Shown: piece after piece, positions 1-5,369 of the stretch
Position numbering within the stretch: the first letter of the stretch is position 1
How the letters are laid out: each line of letters starts with the position of its first letter
Origin: Lachnospiraceae bacterium
GTDB lineage: Bacteria; Bacillota; Clostridia; Lachnospirales; Lachnospiraceae
Direction of reading: 5' to 3'
Assembly (NCBI GenBank): GCA_003447895.1
Contig: DLYC01000155.1
Span: forward strand, 3,049 to 8,573
Length of the DNA stretch: 5,525 nucleotides
The notes under the pieces: generated by a model
Databases searched by the model: none
What the model was told of the DNA's origin: nothing
Seen by the model: only the letters and a program-made list of their open reading frames with translations
Position numbers and translations under genes: made by a program

Positions 1-620
1 GAGACGTTCGCGGAGGCACCATCAAGTCCGCTGCCGCTGCCCGAACCGAAATCGACCGGCTCCGCATAATAGAGTATCCTGTCCGCGCCGACCGCAAGGT
101 TGCCGATCAGGTGCGGCGCCGAGAAAGGCATTCCGCTCAGGATCTCCCACAAGCCGTCCTGCTGCGTGATGTACGGAAAATGCATGTGGCCCGTCATCGC
201 CAGCCTCACGCCGGAGTCGCGCAGGAGCGCCGGGAGTTCCGGGTTTTGGATCAGGTGGGAGCTGCTGTCCTCCTCGCCAAAACCGTACAGGACATTATGA
301 TGTGAGAGGAAGATGAGCGTCCAATCGTGGTATTTTTTGACCATTCCGCGGAGCCAAAATAGCCCGGAGGCTGTCTTTGTCTGACCAAAGGGGGTCGCTT
401 CGCAGGGCGAGCTCCTCCTCGCTGAGAGCTTGCGCGGAGGGGGCGTCGGTATCGGTGGCGGTGTCGGAGTTGTCGGGATTGCCGAAGTTGCTGGCACCGC
501 CGGAATCGCAGGATTGCCGGAATCGGTGGCGGCGCTGTGGGGGACGAAGGAGGTGCTGCAGCCCGTACAGCCCATAAGCAGGCTGAGCAGGATAAGAATC
601 AGGAACATTTGAGATTTCAT
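1..620 (-). pseudogene. Lipoprotein-type metallophosphoesterase missing its N-terminal metal-binding half; runs off the left edge
   Basis: From an ATG at 620 the minus strand stays open for 206 codons to the window edge. The start is a lipoprotein signal peptide: a hydrophobic run at residues 5-17 and a lipobox L15-M16-G17 before C18. A Pro/Thr/Ala-rich stretch follows (about 36-63). From about residue 87 the sequence looks like the C-terminal half of a calcineurin-like phosphoesterase: FLSHHNVLYG (H107, H108, N109; bases 294-302), then GHMH at residues 144-147 (bases 180-191). The early family motifs (DxH, GDxxxxN, GNHD) are absent between the signal peptide and SHHN, so the active site cannot form as read. 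Between about bases 380 and 490 a second frame looks more like natural protein (it includes LSEEELALRSDPLWSDKD) and has the G/C-rich third positions of real genes here. This suggests at least one frameshift plus an internal deletion. The 5' leader has only a weak AGAAAG ribosome site. The family call is fairly sure; the decay call is inference. Confidence 0.6.
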
Positions 621-664
621 TTTCGTTCGTATATCTTTCTTGTGCTTTTCGAACTGTTAATCCT

Positions 665-694
665 ATATTACGCACAACTGACCCCGGAGGTCAA
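665..694 (-). promoter_or_regulatory. Candidate sigma-A promoter for the metallophosphoesterase gene
   Basis: Read on the minus strand, TTGACC (bases 694-689) is followed after 18 bases by TAATAT (bases 670-665). Each is close to the consensus -35 and -10 boxes. Transcription would start near 658, about 38 bases before the ATG at 620. The -35 box overlaps one arm of the inverted repeat at 679-693. Confidence 0.45.
679..693. promoter_or_regulatory. Small inverted repeat TGACC-N5-GGTCA, possible operator
   Basis: Two perfect 5-base arms separated by five bases lie between the two divergent promoters. They overlap the minus-strand -35 box and sit just upstream of the plus-strand -10 box. Position suggests an operator that could act on both genes, but arms this short can arise by chance and no regulator is visible in the window. 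Confidence 0.25.
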
Positions 695-701
695 ATTCGC
701 A

Positions 702-710
702 TGGTATAAT
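702..710 (+). promoter_or_regulatory. Extended -10 promoter for the zinc-ribbon gene
   Basis: A perfect TATAAT (705-710) is preceded by TG at 702-703, which makes a TGn extended -10 element. No good -35 box lies 16-18 bases upstream, which extended -10 promoters tolerate. Transcription would start near 717 and leave a leader of about 60 bases before the ATG at 780. Confidence 0.5.
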
Positions 711-779
711 AGGAGGGAAGCCTGAAAGGACAAGTCAGGATATGTGCGTATGGCTGTGAAGGATAAGGAGGCAGGCCCA

Positions 780-1070
780 ATGTTCGAAAAGTTGAAGAAA
801 CTGTTTGCAAAGAAAATCCGGCGCCCGCGGAGATTCAATCAGGGGACGATCACAAGAACGTGCAGGATCTGCGGGAAGACCTTCACGCTTCCGGATAATG
901 TCCAGCACTGGCCTGATCTCTGCCAGGAATGCAGGGCAAAGCACCGGCCGGCAGAGACCCTCACCCGAAAATGCAAAAAATGCGGGAAGCCCTTCACCTT
1001 TTCGTCAAATGCCCGCCATTGGCCTAAGTACTGCCCGAAGTGCCTTGAGTCAAGGGGACAGTCCCTCTGA
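780..1070 (+). CDS. Small protein with two tandem zinc ribbons
   Basis: The product is 96 residues. A basic amphipathic N-terminus (FEKLKKLFAKKIRRPRR) is followed by two copies of one module, ITRTCRICGKTFTL and LTRKCKKCGKPFTF, each closed by a second CxxC. The ligands are C28/C31 with C48/C51 and C65/C68 with C85/C88, and both modules have the same 16-residue spacing between CxxC pairs and an HWP motif just before the second pair. This resembles the short 'probable zinc-ribbon' families of Clostridia, which probably bind zinc and may bind nucleic acid or protein; the role is unknown. The start at 780 is chosen because AAGGAGG (765-771) lies 8 bases upstream. In-frame starts at 744 (GTG) and 750 (ATG) have weaker sites. 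The last residues (ESRGQSL) and the TGA stop come from repeat R1, so the native C-terminus was probably replaced or extended. Confidence 0.8.
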   Translation: MFEKLKKLFAKKIRRPRRFNQGTITRTCRICGKTFTLPDNVQHWPDLCQECRAKHRPAETLTRKCKKCGKPFTFSSNARHWPKYCPKCLESRGQSL

Positions 1071-1074
1071 CTCA
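1046..1074. repeat. Palindromic repeat R1 (29 bp), single copy over the zinc-ribbon stop codon
   Basis: Outer arms TGAGTCA and TGACTCA flank the core GGGACAGTCCC (centre base A). Positions 8-9 (AG) face 21-22 (TC), giving one A/C mismatch and one G/T pair. Read on the other strand R1 is identical to R5. The stop codon of the zinc-ribbon gene is inside it (1068-1070). The 106 bases from here to R2 contain no gene that I can recognise. Confidence 0.9.
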
Positions 1075-1180
1075 GGCCTCTCACTTATGTGCGAAATTCA
1101 CAAGAATGGCGGATTTCGTATTTTCGGTCCTGAATCGTATTTCCACTTCTGATTCCAAGTGCTACCCTTTCCACAAGTAA

Positions 1181-1209
1181 TGAGTCAAGGGGACTGTCCC
1201 CCTGACTCA
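1181..1209. repeat. Palindromic repeat R2 (29 bp), left member of the doublet upstream of the RAYT
   Basis: Outer arms TGAGTCA and TGACTCA flank the core GGGACTGTCCC (centre T). Positions 8-9 are AG and 21-22 are CC, leaving one A/C mismatch. R2 is six bases from R3 (AGTCCC between them). It matches the reverse complement of R3 at 27 of 29 positions, so the pair is an inverted, REPIN-like doublet. Confidence 0.9.
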
Positions 1210-1215
1210 AGTCCC

Positions 1216-1244
1216 TGAGTCAAAGGGACAGTCCCCTTGACTCA
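1216..1244. repeat. Palindromic repeat R3 (29 bp), right member of the upstream RAYT doublet
   Basis: Outer arms TGAGTCA and TGACTCA flank the core GGGACAGTCCC (centre A). Positions 8-9 are AA and 21-22 are CT, leaving one A/C mismatch. It ends 10 bases before the RAYT ribosome binding site, so a transcript starting upstream would carry this hairpin in the RAYT leader. Confidence 0.9.
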
Positions 1245-1269
1245 CCTTGGAAGGAAGGTGGTGTGAGCT

Positions 1270-2163
1270 ATGCCCCGCAAAGCAAGAAGGATCAGTAAAA
1301 GCGGATATTACCATGTCATTATCCGCGGAGTTGACCGTCTGGATATTTTTCTGGATAATAATGATCGACTCCGATTTTTGTGGACGCTTGACAAGTGCAG
1401 GCGGGAGACAGAAGTGGATATTATTGTTTTTTGCCTGATGGACAATCATGTCCACATACTCGCGAGGGCAGACAAATCTCCCGGAAAGATGGTTAAGAAA
1501 ATACTGTGCAGTTATGTGCCGTATTTCAATAAGAAATATGAGCGCGTCGGGCATCTGTTCGGATCAAGGTACTACGGTGACCCGTTGGAGTCGGAGCGCG
1601 CGGTGCTGGCGGTGGCAAAGTACATTCTCAGAAACCCTGTAAAAGCCGGTATCTCTAAGGTGCAGGACTATGCCTGGAGCAGTTGGCAGGAATTGGCCGA
1701 GCCGCCAGGCGAGCGGGAACTGCCGGATTTGCCAGGCGGGCAGGAATTGGCCGAGCCGCCAGGCGGGCAGGAACTGCCATCGGCGTCCCTAAGCAGACTA
1801 AGCAGACCACAGATGTGCGATACAAAAGCACTTACCGCATTTGCGGGCGGGAAGGAGGCGCTTGTCGCTTTTGTCCTTGCGGATGATCCGACGGAGTCAC
1901 GGCGGGATCACTCTTTCTATAGAAAGGGAGACGATGATTTTCGCCCCTGTCGCAGATGGTCGGATAAAGAAGCGCTTGAACGGATCCGGGATGTTTGCGG
2001 GGATGTCAGTCCGTTTAGTATTTCGGCACTTCCGAAAGAGGAGCGGGACCTTCTGCTGTGTCGCCTCAAAAAGAGGGGCCTCACGGTCCGGCAGATTTCC
2101 CGTCTTACAGGCATCGACCGAAACAGCGTCCAGCGTGCAGAGTCAGAGGGACAGTCCCCTTGA
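1270..2163 (+). CDS. REP-associated tyrosine transposase (RAYT), Y1/HUH family, with C-terminal helix-turn-helix
   Basis: The 297-residue product begins MPRKARRISKSGYYHVIIRG, the usual start of the IS200-like Y1 transposase domain. The HUH motif is H60-V-H62 inside MDNHVHIL. The likely nucleophile is Y118 in AKYILRNPVKAG, the conserved tyrosine helix of RAYTs. Such enzymes cut and join single-stranded DNA at hairpins and are typically single-copy 'domesticated' relatives of IS200/IS605 transposases that act on REP palindromes. After the catalytic domain (about 1-140) comes a repetitive linker (140-172) built of a 9-residue unit, then a C-terminal region ending in a probable helix-turn-helix (about 264-290, LTVRQISRLTGIDRNSV). 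The start at 1270 is supported by AAGGTGG (1255-1261) 8 bases upstream. The final ESEGQSP and the stop are supplied by R4. Palindrome doublets lie on both sides, which strongly suggests that these 29-bp repeats are its substrate; that link is inference. It has both catalytic motifs and no internal stop, so it looks intact. Confidence 0.88.
   Translation: MPRKARRISKSGYYHVIIRGVDRLDIFLDNNDRLRFLWTLDKCRRETEVDIIVFCLMDNHVHILARADKSPGKMVKKILCSYVPYFNKKYERVGHLFGSRYYGDPLESERAVLAVAKYILRNPVKAGISKVQDYAWSSWQELAEPPGERELPDLPGGQELAEPPGGQELPSASLSRLSRPQMCDTKALTAFAGGKEALVAFVLADDPTESRRDHSFYRKGDDDFRPCRRWSDKEALERIRDVCGDVSPFSISALPKEERDLLLCRLKKRGLTVRQISRLTGIDRNSVQRAESEGQSP
1687..1778 (+). repeat. 27-bp in-frame minisatellite in the RAYT linker
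   Basis: Three full 27-base units (1687-1713, 1714-1740, 1741-1767) and a partial fourth (1768-1778) encode QELAEPPGE, RELPDLPGG, QELAEPPGG and QELP. Units 1 and 3 are nearly identical at the DNA level, which implies recent duplication with a 54-base period. The array lies between the catalytic domain and the C-terminal helix-turn-helix, and its period keeps the frame, so copy number can change without breaking the protein. Confidence 0.85.
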
Positions 2164-2167
2164 CTCA
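2140..2167. repeat. Palindromic repeat R4 (28 of 29 bp), over the RAYT stop codon
   Basis: R4 matches R6 except that the first base (T in the family) is A at 2139. The core is GGGACAGTCCC (centre A). Positions 8-9 are GA and 21-22 are CT, leaving a G/T pair and an A/C mismatch. It supplies the last seven codons and the TGA (2161-2163) of the RAYT. Thirteen bases separate it from R5. Confidence 0.88.
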
Positions 2168-2180
2168 AACAGACTAAGGC

Positions 2181-2209
2181 TGAGTCAGAGGGACTGTCCC
2201 CTTGACTCA
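2181..2209. repeat. Palindromic repeat R5 (29 bp), downstream RAYT doublet, abuts the kinase start
   Basis: Outer arms TGAGTCA and TGACTCA flank the core GGGACTGTCCC (centre T). Positions 8-9 are GA and 21-22 are CT. Read directly, it differs from R4 only at the first base and the centre base. Its last base is also the A of an ATG at 2209, one of two possible kinase starts, so the native region upstream of the kinase has been replaced or displaced. Confidence 0.9.
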
Positions 2210-2220
2210 TGGTGGGTGAA

Positions 2221-3387
2221 ATGGATCTTCATGAGCTGATGAAAATATCATACTACAAGACCGTTGCTCCGATCGACGAAGCCCACAACGTGTATTTGGT
2301 GCGGCACACAGAGACTGGCCGGTTTTATGTGAAGAAGACGCTCCGCTTTTATTCCGCCGAGATCTACCGCGACCTGAAGGAACACCCGATCGCCGGCATT
2401 CCCGCGATCATAGAGTGCGCGGAAGACGACGGGCAGCTGATCGTCATTGAGGAATATGTCTCGGGACGCAGCCTTTTTGCCAAAATAGAGGCCAGTGGAC
2501 AAGGTGCCGACAACGCCGATGGGGGCGATATTTTGACAGTGGAGAAGATCGGGTATTACATGGTCCGCCTGTGTGAAATTTTGGAGAGGCTGCATGCGCA
2601 CGAGCCGCCCATTGTGCACAGGGATCTCAAGCCGTCGAATATTATCCTGACGCCGAATGATGAGGTCGTTCTGATCGACTTTAACGCGAGTAAGTACTAT
2701 TCGGGGGAGGCCGGGCGGGGGGCCGATACGGAGCTGATCGGAACGAAGGGGTATGCAGCGCCGGAGCAGTATGGCTTTCGGGAGTCGTCGCCCCGGACGG
2801 ACATTTATGCTGTGGGCAGGATTTTGCAGGAATGCGTTAAGGCGCTTCCTTATGAGGACCACACCTTCGACCGGGTGATCGAAAAATGCGTGCAGATGGA
2901 GCCTTCGAGCCGCTATGCGTCAGCCGGGGCGCTGCGGGCGGCCATCATGCGGTGTCTGGGGCAGAATGACAGGCCGGATATCACCGGACCCACCGTGAAT
3001 CCGTACCTTCCGCCGGGCTTCAGGACTTTAAATCCATGGAAAATGGTGATCGCGGCGTTTGTGTATTTTGCGGTCTTCGATTTGTGCCTGACCTTGAAGA
3101 TTCAGGGCATGGACGAGTCAGTCCTGCCGGCCGTGAGGGCGGGGACGCTGGTGATCGCACTTGTCAATATACTGATCGGAACCAATTATCTGGGGTGCCA
3201 GAGGCTGTTCCCGTTTCTGAGGCGGCGAAAAGGGGAACCTAAACGCACGCCCTGGCTTCAAACCGCGGGCGTCATTCTGGCGATGGTGATCGCGACGCTT
3301 TTGCTGTTCGCCGGGATGGTCTTTTGCCTTCAGGCAGTTTACGGTTCGGAATTGACGGGGTTTGAGTCAGAGGGACAGTCCCCTTGA
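2221..3387 (+). CDS. Hanks-type Ser/Thr protein kinase with three C-terminal membrane segments
   Basis: From ATG 2221 the product is 388 residues. The kinase domain occupies about 8-245: lysine motif FYVKK (K38/K39), catalytic loop HRDLKPSN (H133 to N140, D135), metal-binding DFN (D153) in place of DFG, activation-segment end GTKGYAAPEQYG (APE at 180-182) and DIYAVGR. The N-lobe lacks a clear GxGxxG loop: the stretch before VYLVRHTETG has no glycine. A linker leads to hydrophobic segments at about 274-292, 306-322 and 348-372, which should anchor the kinase with its domain in the cytoplasm. It likely phosphorylates Ser/Thr of unknown targets; no partner phosphatase or FHA protein is adjacent. 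Start choice: GGTGGG (2211-2216) precedes 2221, with short spacing. The in-frame ATG at 2209 overlaps R5 and has no ribosome site, but would add only four residues. The C-terminal ESEGQSP and the stop come from R6. Confidence 0.88.
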   Translation: MDLHELMKISYYKTVAPIDEAHNVYLVRHTETGRFYVKKTLRFYSAEIYRDLKEHPIAGIPAIIECAEDDGQLIVIEEYVSGRSLFAKIEASGQGADNADGGDILTVEKIGYYMVRLCEILERLHAHEPPIVHRDLKPSNIILTPNDEVVLIDFNASKYYSGEAGRGADTELIGTKGYAAPEQYGFRESSPRTDIYAVGRILQECVKALPYEDHTFDRVIEKCVQMEPSSRYASAGALRAAIMRCLGQNDRPDITGPTVNPYLPPGFRTLNPWKMVIAAFVYFAVFDLCLTLKIQGMDESVLPAVRAGTLVIALVNILIGTNYLGCQRLFPFLRRRKGEPKRTPWLQTAGVILAMVIATLLLFAGMVFCLQAVYGSELTGFESEGQSP

Positions 3388-3391
3388 CTCA
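3363..3391. repeat. Palindromic repeat R6 (29 bp), over the kinase stop codon
   Basis: Outer arms TGAGTCA and TGACTCA flank the core GGGACAGTCCC (centre A). Positions 8-9 are GA and 21-22 are CT. The kinase TGA is at 3385-3387 inside it. R6 is followed after four bases (GTCT) by R7, its exact reverse complement, so bases 3363-3424 form a perfect inverted repeat with 29-base arms. Confidence 0.92.
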
Positions 3392-3395
3392 GTCT

Positions 3396-3424
3396 TGAGT
3401 CAAGGGGACTGTCCCTCTGACTCA
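3396..3424. repeat. Palindromic repeat R7 (29 bp), exact inverse of R6
   Basis: Outer arms TGAGTCA and TGACTCA flank the core GGGACTGTCCC (centre T). Positions 8-9 are AG and 21-22 are TC. It is the reverse complement of R6 at all 29 positions. It ends five bases before the GGAGGAA ribosome site (3430-3436) of the DUF554 gene. Confidence 0.92.
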
Positions 3425-3446
3425 GAAATGGAGGAATGGAAGAGCA

Positions 3447-4157
3447 ATGCCTGTTGGAATTTTGGTAAACGGAACTGCAATCATTATAGGGGGCCTGATC
3501 GGGACCGCGGTCGGCCCCAAAATCAGCGAAAGTCTGAAGGTGAATCTGAACTCGATCTTTGGCGTGTGCGCTTTGACAATGGGGATCTCCTCCATTGGAC
3601 AGATGGTGAACATGCCGGCGGTGATCCTTGCCGTGATCCTGGGAACTGTGATCGGATTCGCCGTCCACCTTGGTCAAAAAATTCAGACAGGCGGTCTTTT
3701 GATGCAGAAATGGATTTCTGCTTTACTTCCCGGAGATCAGGACAGGACGCCCGAGTATAAGAGCCTTCTTGTAACGGCAATCGTGCTTTTCTGCGCGAGC
3801 GGCACGGGAATTTACGGCAGCATAGTTTCAGGGATGACCGGCGACCACAGCATTCTTTTGGCAAAGTCGATCCTGGATCTGCCGACTGCGCTGATCTTCG
3901 CGTGTACGCTGGGAGCGGTGACGTCGTTTATCGCGATTCCGCAGATGATCATTTTCCTGATGCTGTTTGCGCTCGCAAAGGTGATCTTTCCTTTCTGCAC
4001 GCCGGAAATGATCGGCGATTTCAAAGCCTGCGGCGGGGTGCTTCTTCTTGCCACCGGGTTTCGAATGATGAAGGTCAAAGAATTTCCGATTGCGGACATG
4101 ATTCCGGCGATGGTGCTGATCATGCCGCTGAGCAGATTATGGATGTCGATAATGTGA
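3447..4157 (+). CDS. DUF554 (YdfK-like) integral membrane protein
   Basis: The 236-residue product starts MPVGILVNGTAIIIGGLIGT, the typical opening of DUF554 proteins. Small-residue and glycine-rich hydrophobic helices span nearly the whole length (for example about 4-20, 36-52, 55-76, 107-128, 148-166, 169-188 and 216-234). Mid-protein motifs such as SGTGIYGSIVSGMTGDHSILLAKSILD and the LPTALIFACTLGAV segment also fit the family. The function is not established; a transporter-like membrane role is a guess. GGAGGAA (3430-3436), 10 bases before ATG 3447, supports the start. The length matches the family, so the gene seems intact. Its TGA stop (4155-4157) is the first three bases of an isolated TGAGTCA half-site just before R8, so here the repeat family ends the protein without adding a tail. 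Confidence 0.87.
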   Translation: MPVGILVNGTAIIIGGLIGTAVGPKISESLKVNLNSIFGVCALTMGISSIGQMVNMPAVILAVILGTVIGFAVHLGQKIQTGGLLMQKWISALLPGDQDRTPEYKSLLVTAIVLFCASGTGIYGSIVSGMTGDHSILLAKSILDLPTALIFACTLGAVTSFIAIPQMIIFLMLFALAKVIFPFCTPEMIGDFKACGGVLLLATGFRMMKVKEFPIADMIPAMVLIMPLSRLWMSIM

Positions 4158-4161
4158 GTCA
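4155..4161. repeat. Lone TGAGTCA half-site before R8
   Basis: Seven bases identical to the outer arm of the palindromes start nine bases before R8. Together they form a direct repeat of TGTGAGTCA (4153-4161 and 4162-4170). It provides the DUF554 stop codon. It could be a remnant of a second palindrome or of an insertion duplication, or chance. Confidence 0.5.
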
Positions 4162-4163
4162 TG

Positions 4164-4192
4164 TGAGTCAGGGGGACTGTCCCACTGACTCA
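4164..4192. repeat. Palindromic repeat R8 (29 bp), single copy between the DUF554 and LtrA-like genes
   Basis: Outer arms TGAGTCA and TGACTCA flank the core GGGACTGTCCC (centre T). Positions 8-9 are GG and 21-22 are AC, leaving one G/A mismatch. It fills most of the 63-base gap between the two genes. Confidence 0.9.
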
Positions 4193-4220
4193 ATGAAACA
4201 ACCGGGGAAAGGACATCAGT

Positions 4221-5369
4221 ATGGCAGAAGAAAAGAAAGTTGAGTATTTGGAACTGATCTATGATCTGATTTTTGTGTATATTATCGGACGCAACAATTC
4301 GCTGCTGCAGAATATCCGGTATGGGTTTATTACGGGGCAGGCTTTTCTGATCTATGTGTTCTGCAGTCTGGCAATCATACAAATTTGGAATTTTTCGACT
4401 TTCTACATGAATATGTATGGGCGAAACAGCGTGCGCGATCATGTTTTTCTGTTCATCAATATGTATCTTCTGTATTATGTCGGGGCGGGGATCAGGCTTC
4501 AGTGGAGAAAATATCAGCTGCAGTTCCACCTGGCGTGGGGGCTGATTCTGATCAACATTGGGATTCAGTACCTGATTGAATTGCGCCATCACCGCGGCGA
4601 GGCGGAGGCTGTGCGGACGATCAGAGGAATGGCGACGGCGCTCTTCGGAGAAGCTGCGATCGTCCTTGCGGCGATCCCGGCGGCCGGGGTCAATGCGGAT
4701 CTGGCAAGAGTAATTGCGGGGGCCGCCGTACTGTACGGGATTCTCGCGACCTGGTTTCTGGCCGGTCATTCGAGGACTTCCCAAGTGGATTTCAATCATT
4801 TGTCGGAGCGCGCGATGCTCTACGTCGTGTTCACGTTCGGGGAGATGATCATTGCGGTCGCTTCCTATTTTGACGAGGGATTTGACCGATCGGTTCTGTA
4901 TTTTTCCCTGATGTGTTTTTTGATCGTGGCAGGGCTCTTCATGAGCTACGAAATCCTGTACAACAAAATATTGAATCGGGACAGGGAGACGTCCGGAATG
5001 AACTATATGATGATCCATATTTTCCTGATCTTCAGTATGAACAATATCACGACTTCGCTGGAATTTATGCGAAACGTGAATGTGAGTCTGTGGCCCAAGA
5101 CGCTCTTTCTGATCGGGGCGTTTCTGCTATATTTTGTCTGCCTGTTTGCGCTTCTGAATTATGCCAAAGAAGGAATGGAGGAGTGCAGGCGGTTTCTGCT
5201 GCCGATCCTGGGGCTCTCGGCGGCCTTTGCCGTGCTGATGATCCTGTTCCGGGAGAAGATGTACGTCAATATCCTGGTGTCGGTCCTCTATGTGTACGCA
5301 ATCTTCCTGGCGATCTATCGGTTCGGCAGGAAGGTGAGTCAGGCTGAGTCAGGGGGACAGTCCCTCTGA
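4221..5369 (+). CDS. LtrA-like (low temperature requirement A) polytopic membrane protein
   Basis: The product is 382 residues with about ten hydrophobic segments across its length. Two LtrA-family hallmarks are visible: YLELIYDLIFVYIIGR near the N-terminus (residues 9-24) and HLSERAMLYVVFTFGEMII in the middle (193-211), which corresponds to the conserved ER...GE motif of the family. LtrA proteins were named for a low-temperature growth phenotype in Listeria; their biochemical activity is not established. The start at 4221 has AAAGGA (4208-4213) 7 bases upstream. The native protein probably ended near RFGRKV. The reading frame then passes through a TGAGTCA half-site (read SQA) into R9, which adds ESGGQSL and the stop. 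Apart from that altered tail the gene looks complete. It converges with the aldo/keto reductase remnant, with only one base between the two stop codons. Confidence 0.82.
   Translation: MAEEKKVEYLELIYDLIFVYIIGRNNSLLQNIRYGFITGQAFLIYVFCSLAIIQIWNFSTFYMNMYGRNSVRDHVFLFINMYLLYYVGAGIRLQWRKYQLQFHLAWGLILINIGIQYLIELRHHRGEAEAVRTIRGMATALFGEAAIVLAAIPAAGVNADLARVIAGAAVLYGILATWFLAGHSRTSQVDFNHLSERAMLYVVFTFGEMIIAVASYFDEGFDRSVLYFSLMCFLIVAGLFMSYEILYNKILNRDRETSGMNYMMIHIFLIFSMNNITTSLEFMRNVNVSLWPKTLFLIGAFLLYFVCLFALLNYAKEGMEECRRFLLPILGLSAAFAVLMILFREKMYVNILVSVLYVYAIFLAIYRFGRKVSQAESGGQSL
5335..5341. repeat. Lone TGAGTCA half-site before R9
   Basis: Seven bases identical to the outer repeat arm start ten bases before R9, a placement like that of the half-site before R8. 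It is read through in the open phase (GTG AGT CAG) within the end of the LtrA-like gene. Confidence 0.45.

Noticed and set aside
744..779. Longer N-terminus for the zinc-ribbon protein (GTG 744 or ATG 750)
   Set aside because: The upstream AGGA is weak compared with the AAGGAGG placed 8 bases before ATG 780.
1075..1180. Hidden small gene or RNA between R1 and R2
   Set aside because: No open frame with a ribosome site and no convincing secondary structure beyond a weak CGAAAT/ATTTCG pairing. I see nothing I can name.
1207..1554. Minus-strand open frame opposite the RAYT
   Set aside because: It lies antisense to a gene with clear family motifs, begins inside repeats and shows no recognisable domain. 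The same holds for other antisense and overlapping frames across the kinase, DUF554 and LtrA-like genes.
2209..2220. Kinase start at the ATG overlapping R5
   Set aside because: It is in frame but the bases before it are the palindrome itself with no ribosome site. The ATG at 2221 follows GGTGGG, although its spacing is short, so this remains an alternative.
3114..3123. GAGTCAGTCC inside the kinase as a repeat remnant
   Set aside because: Only the short GAGTCA matches. There is no GGGAC core or second arm, and it is ordinary in-frame coding sequence.
3363..3424. Classical intrinsic terminator
   Set aside because: The hairpin is strong but no T-run follows it on either strand, nor after the other palindromes. 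An effect on transcript ends is possible, but the usual terminator signature is absent.
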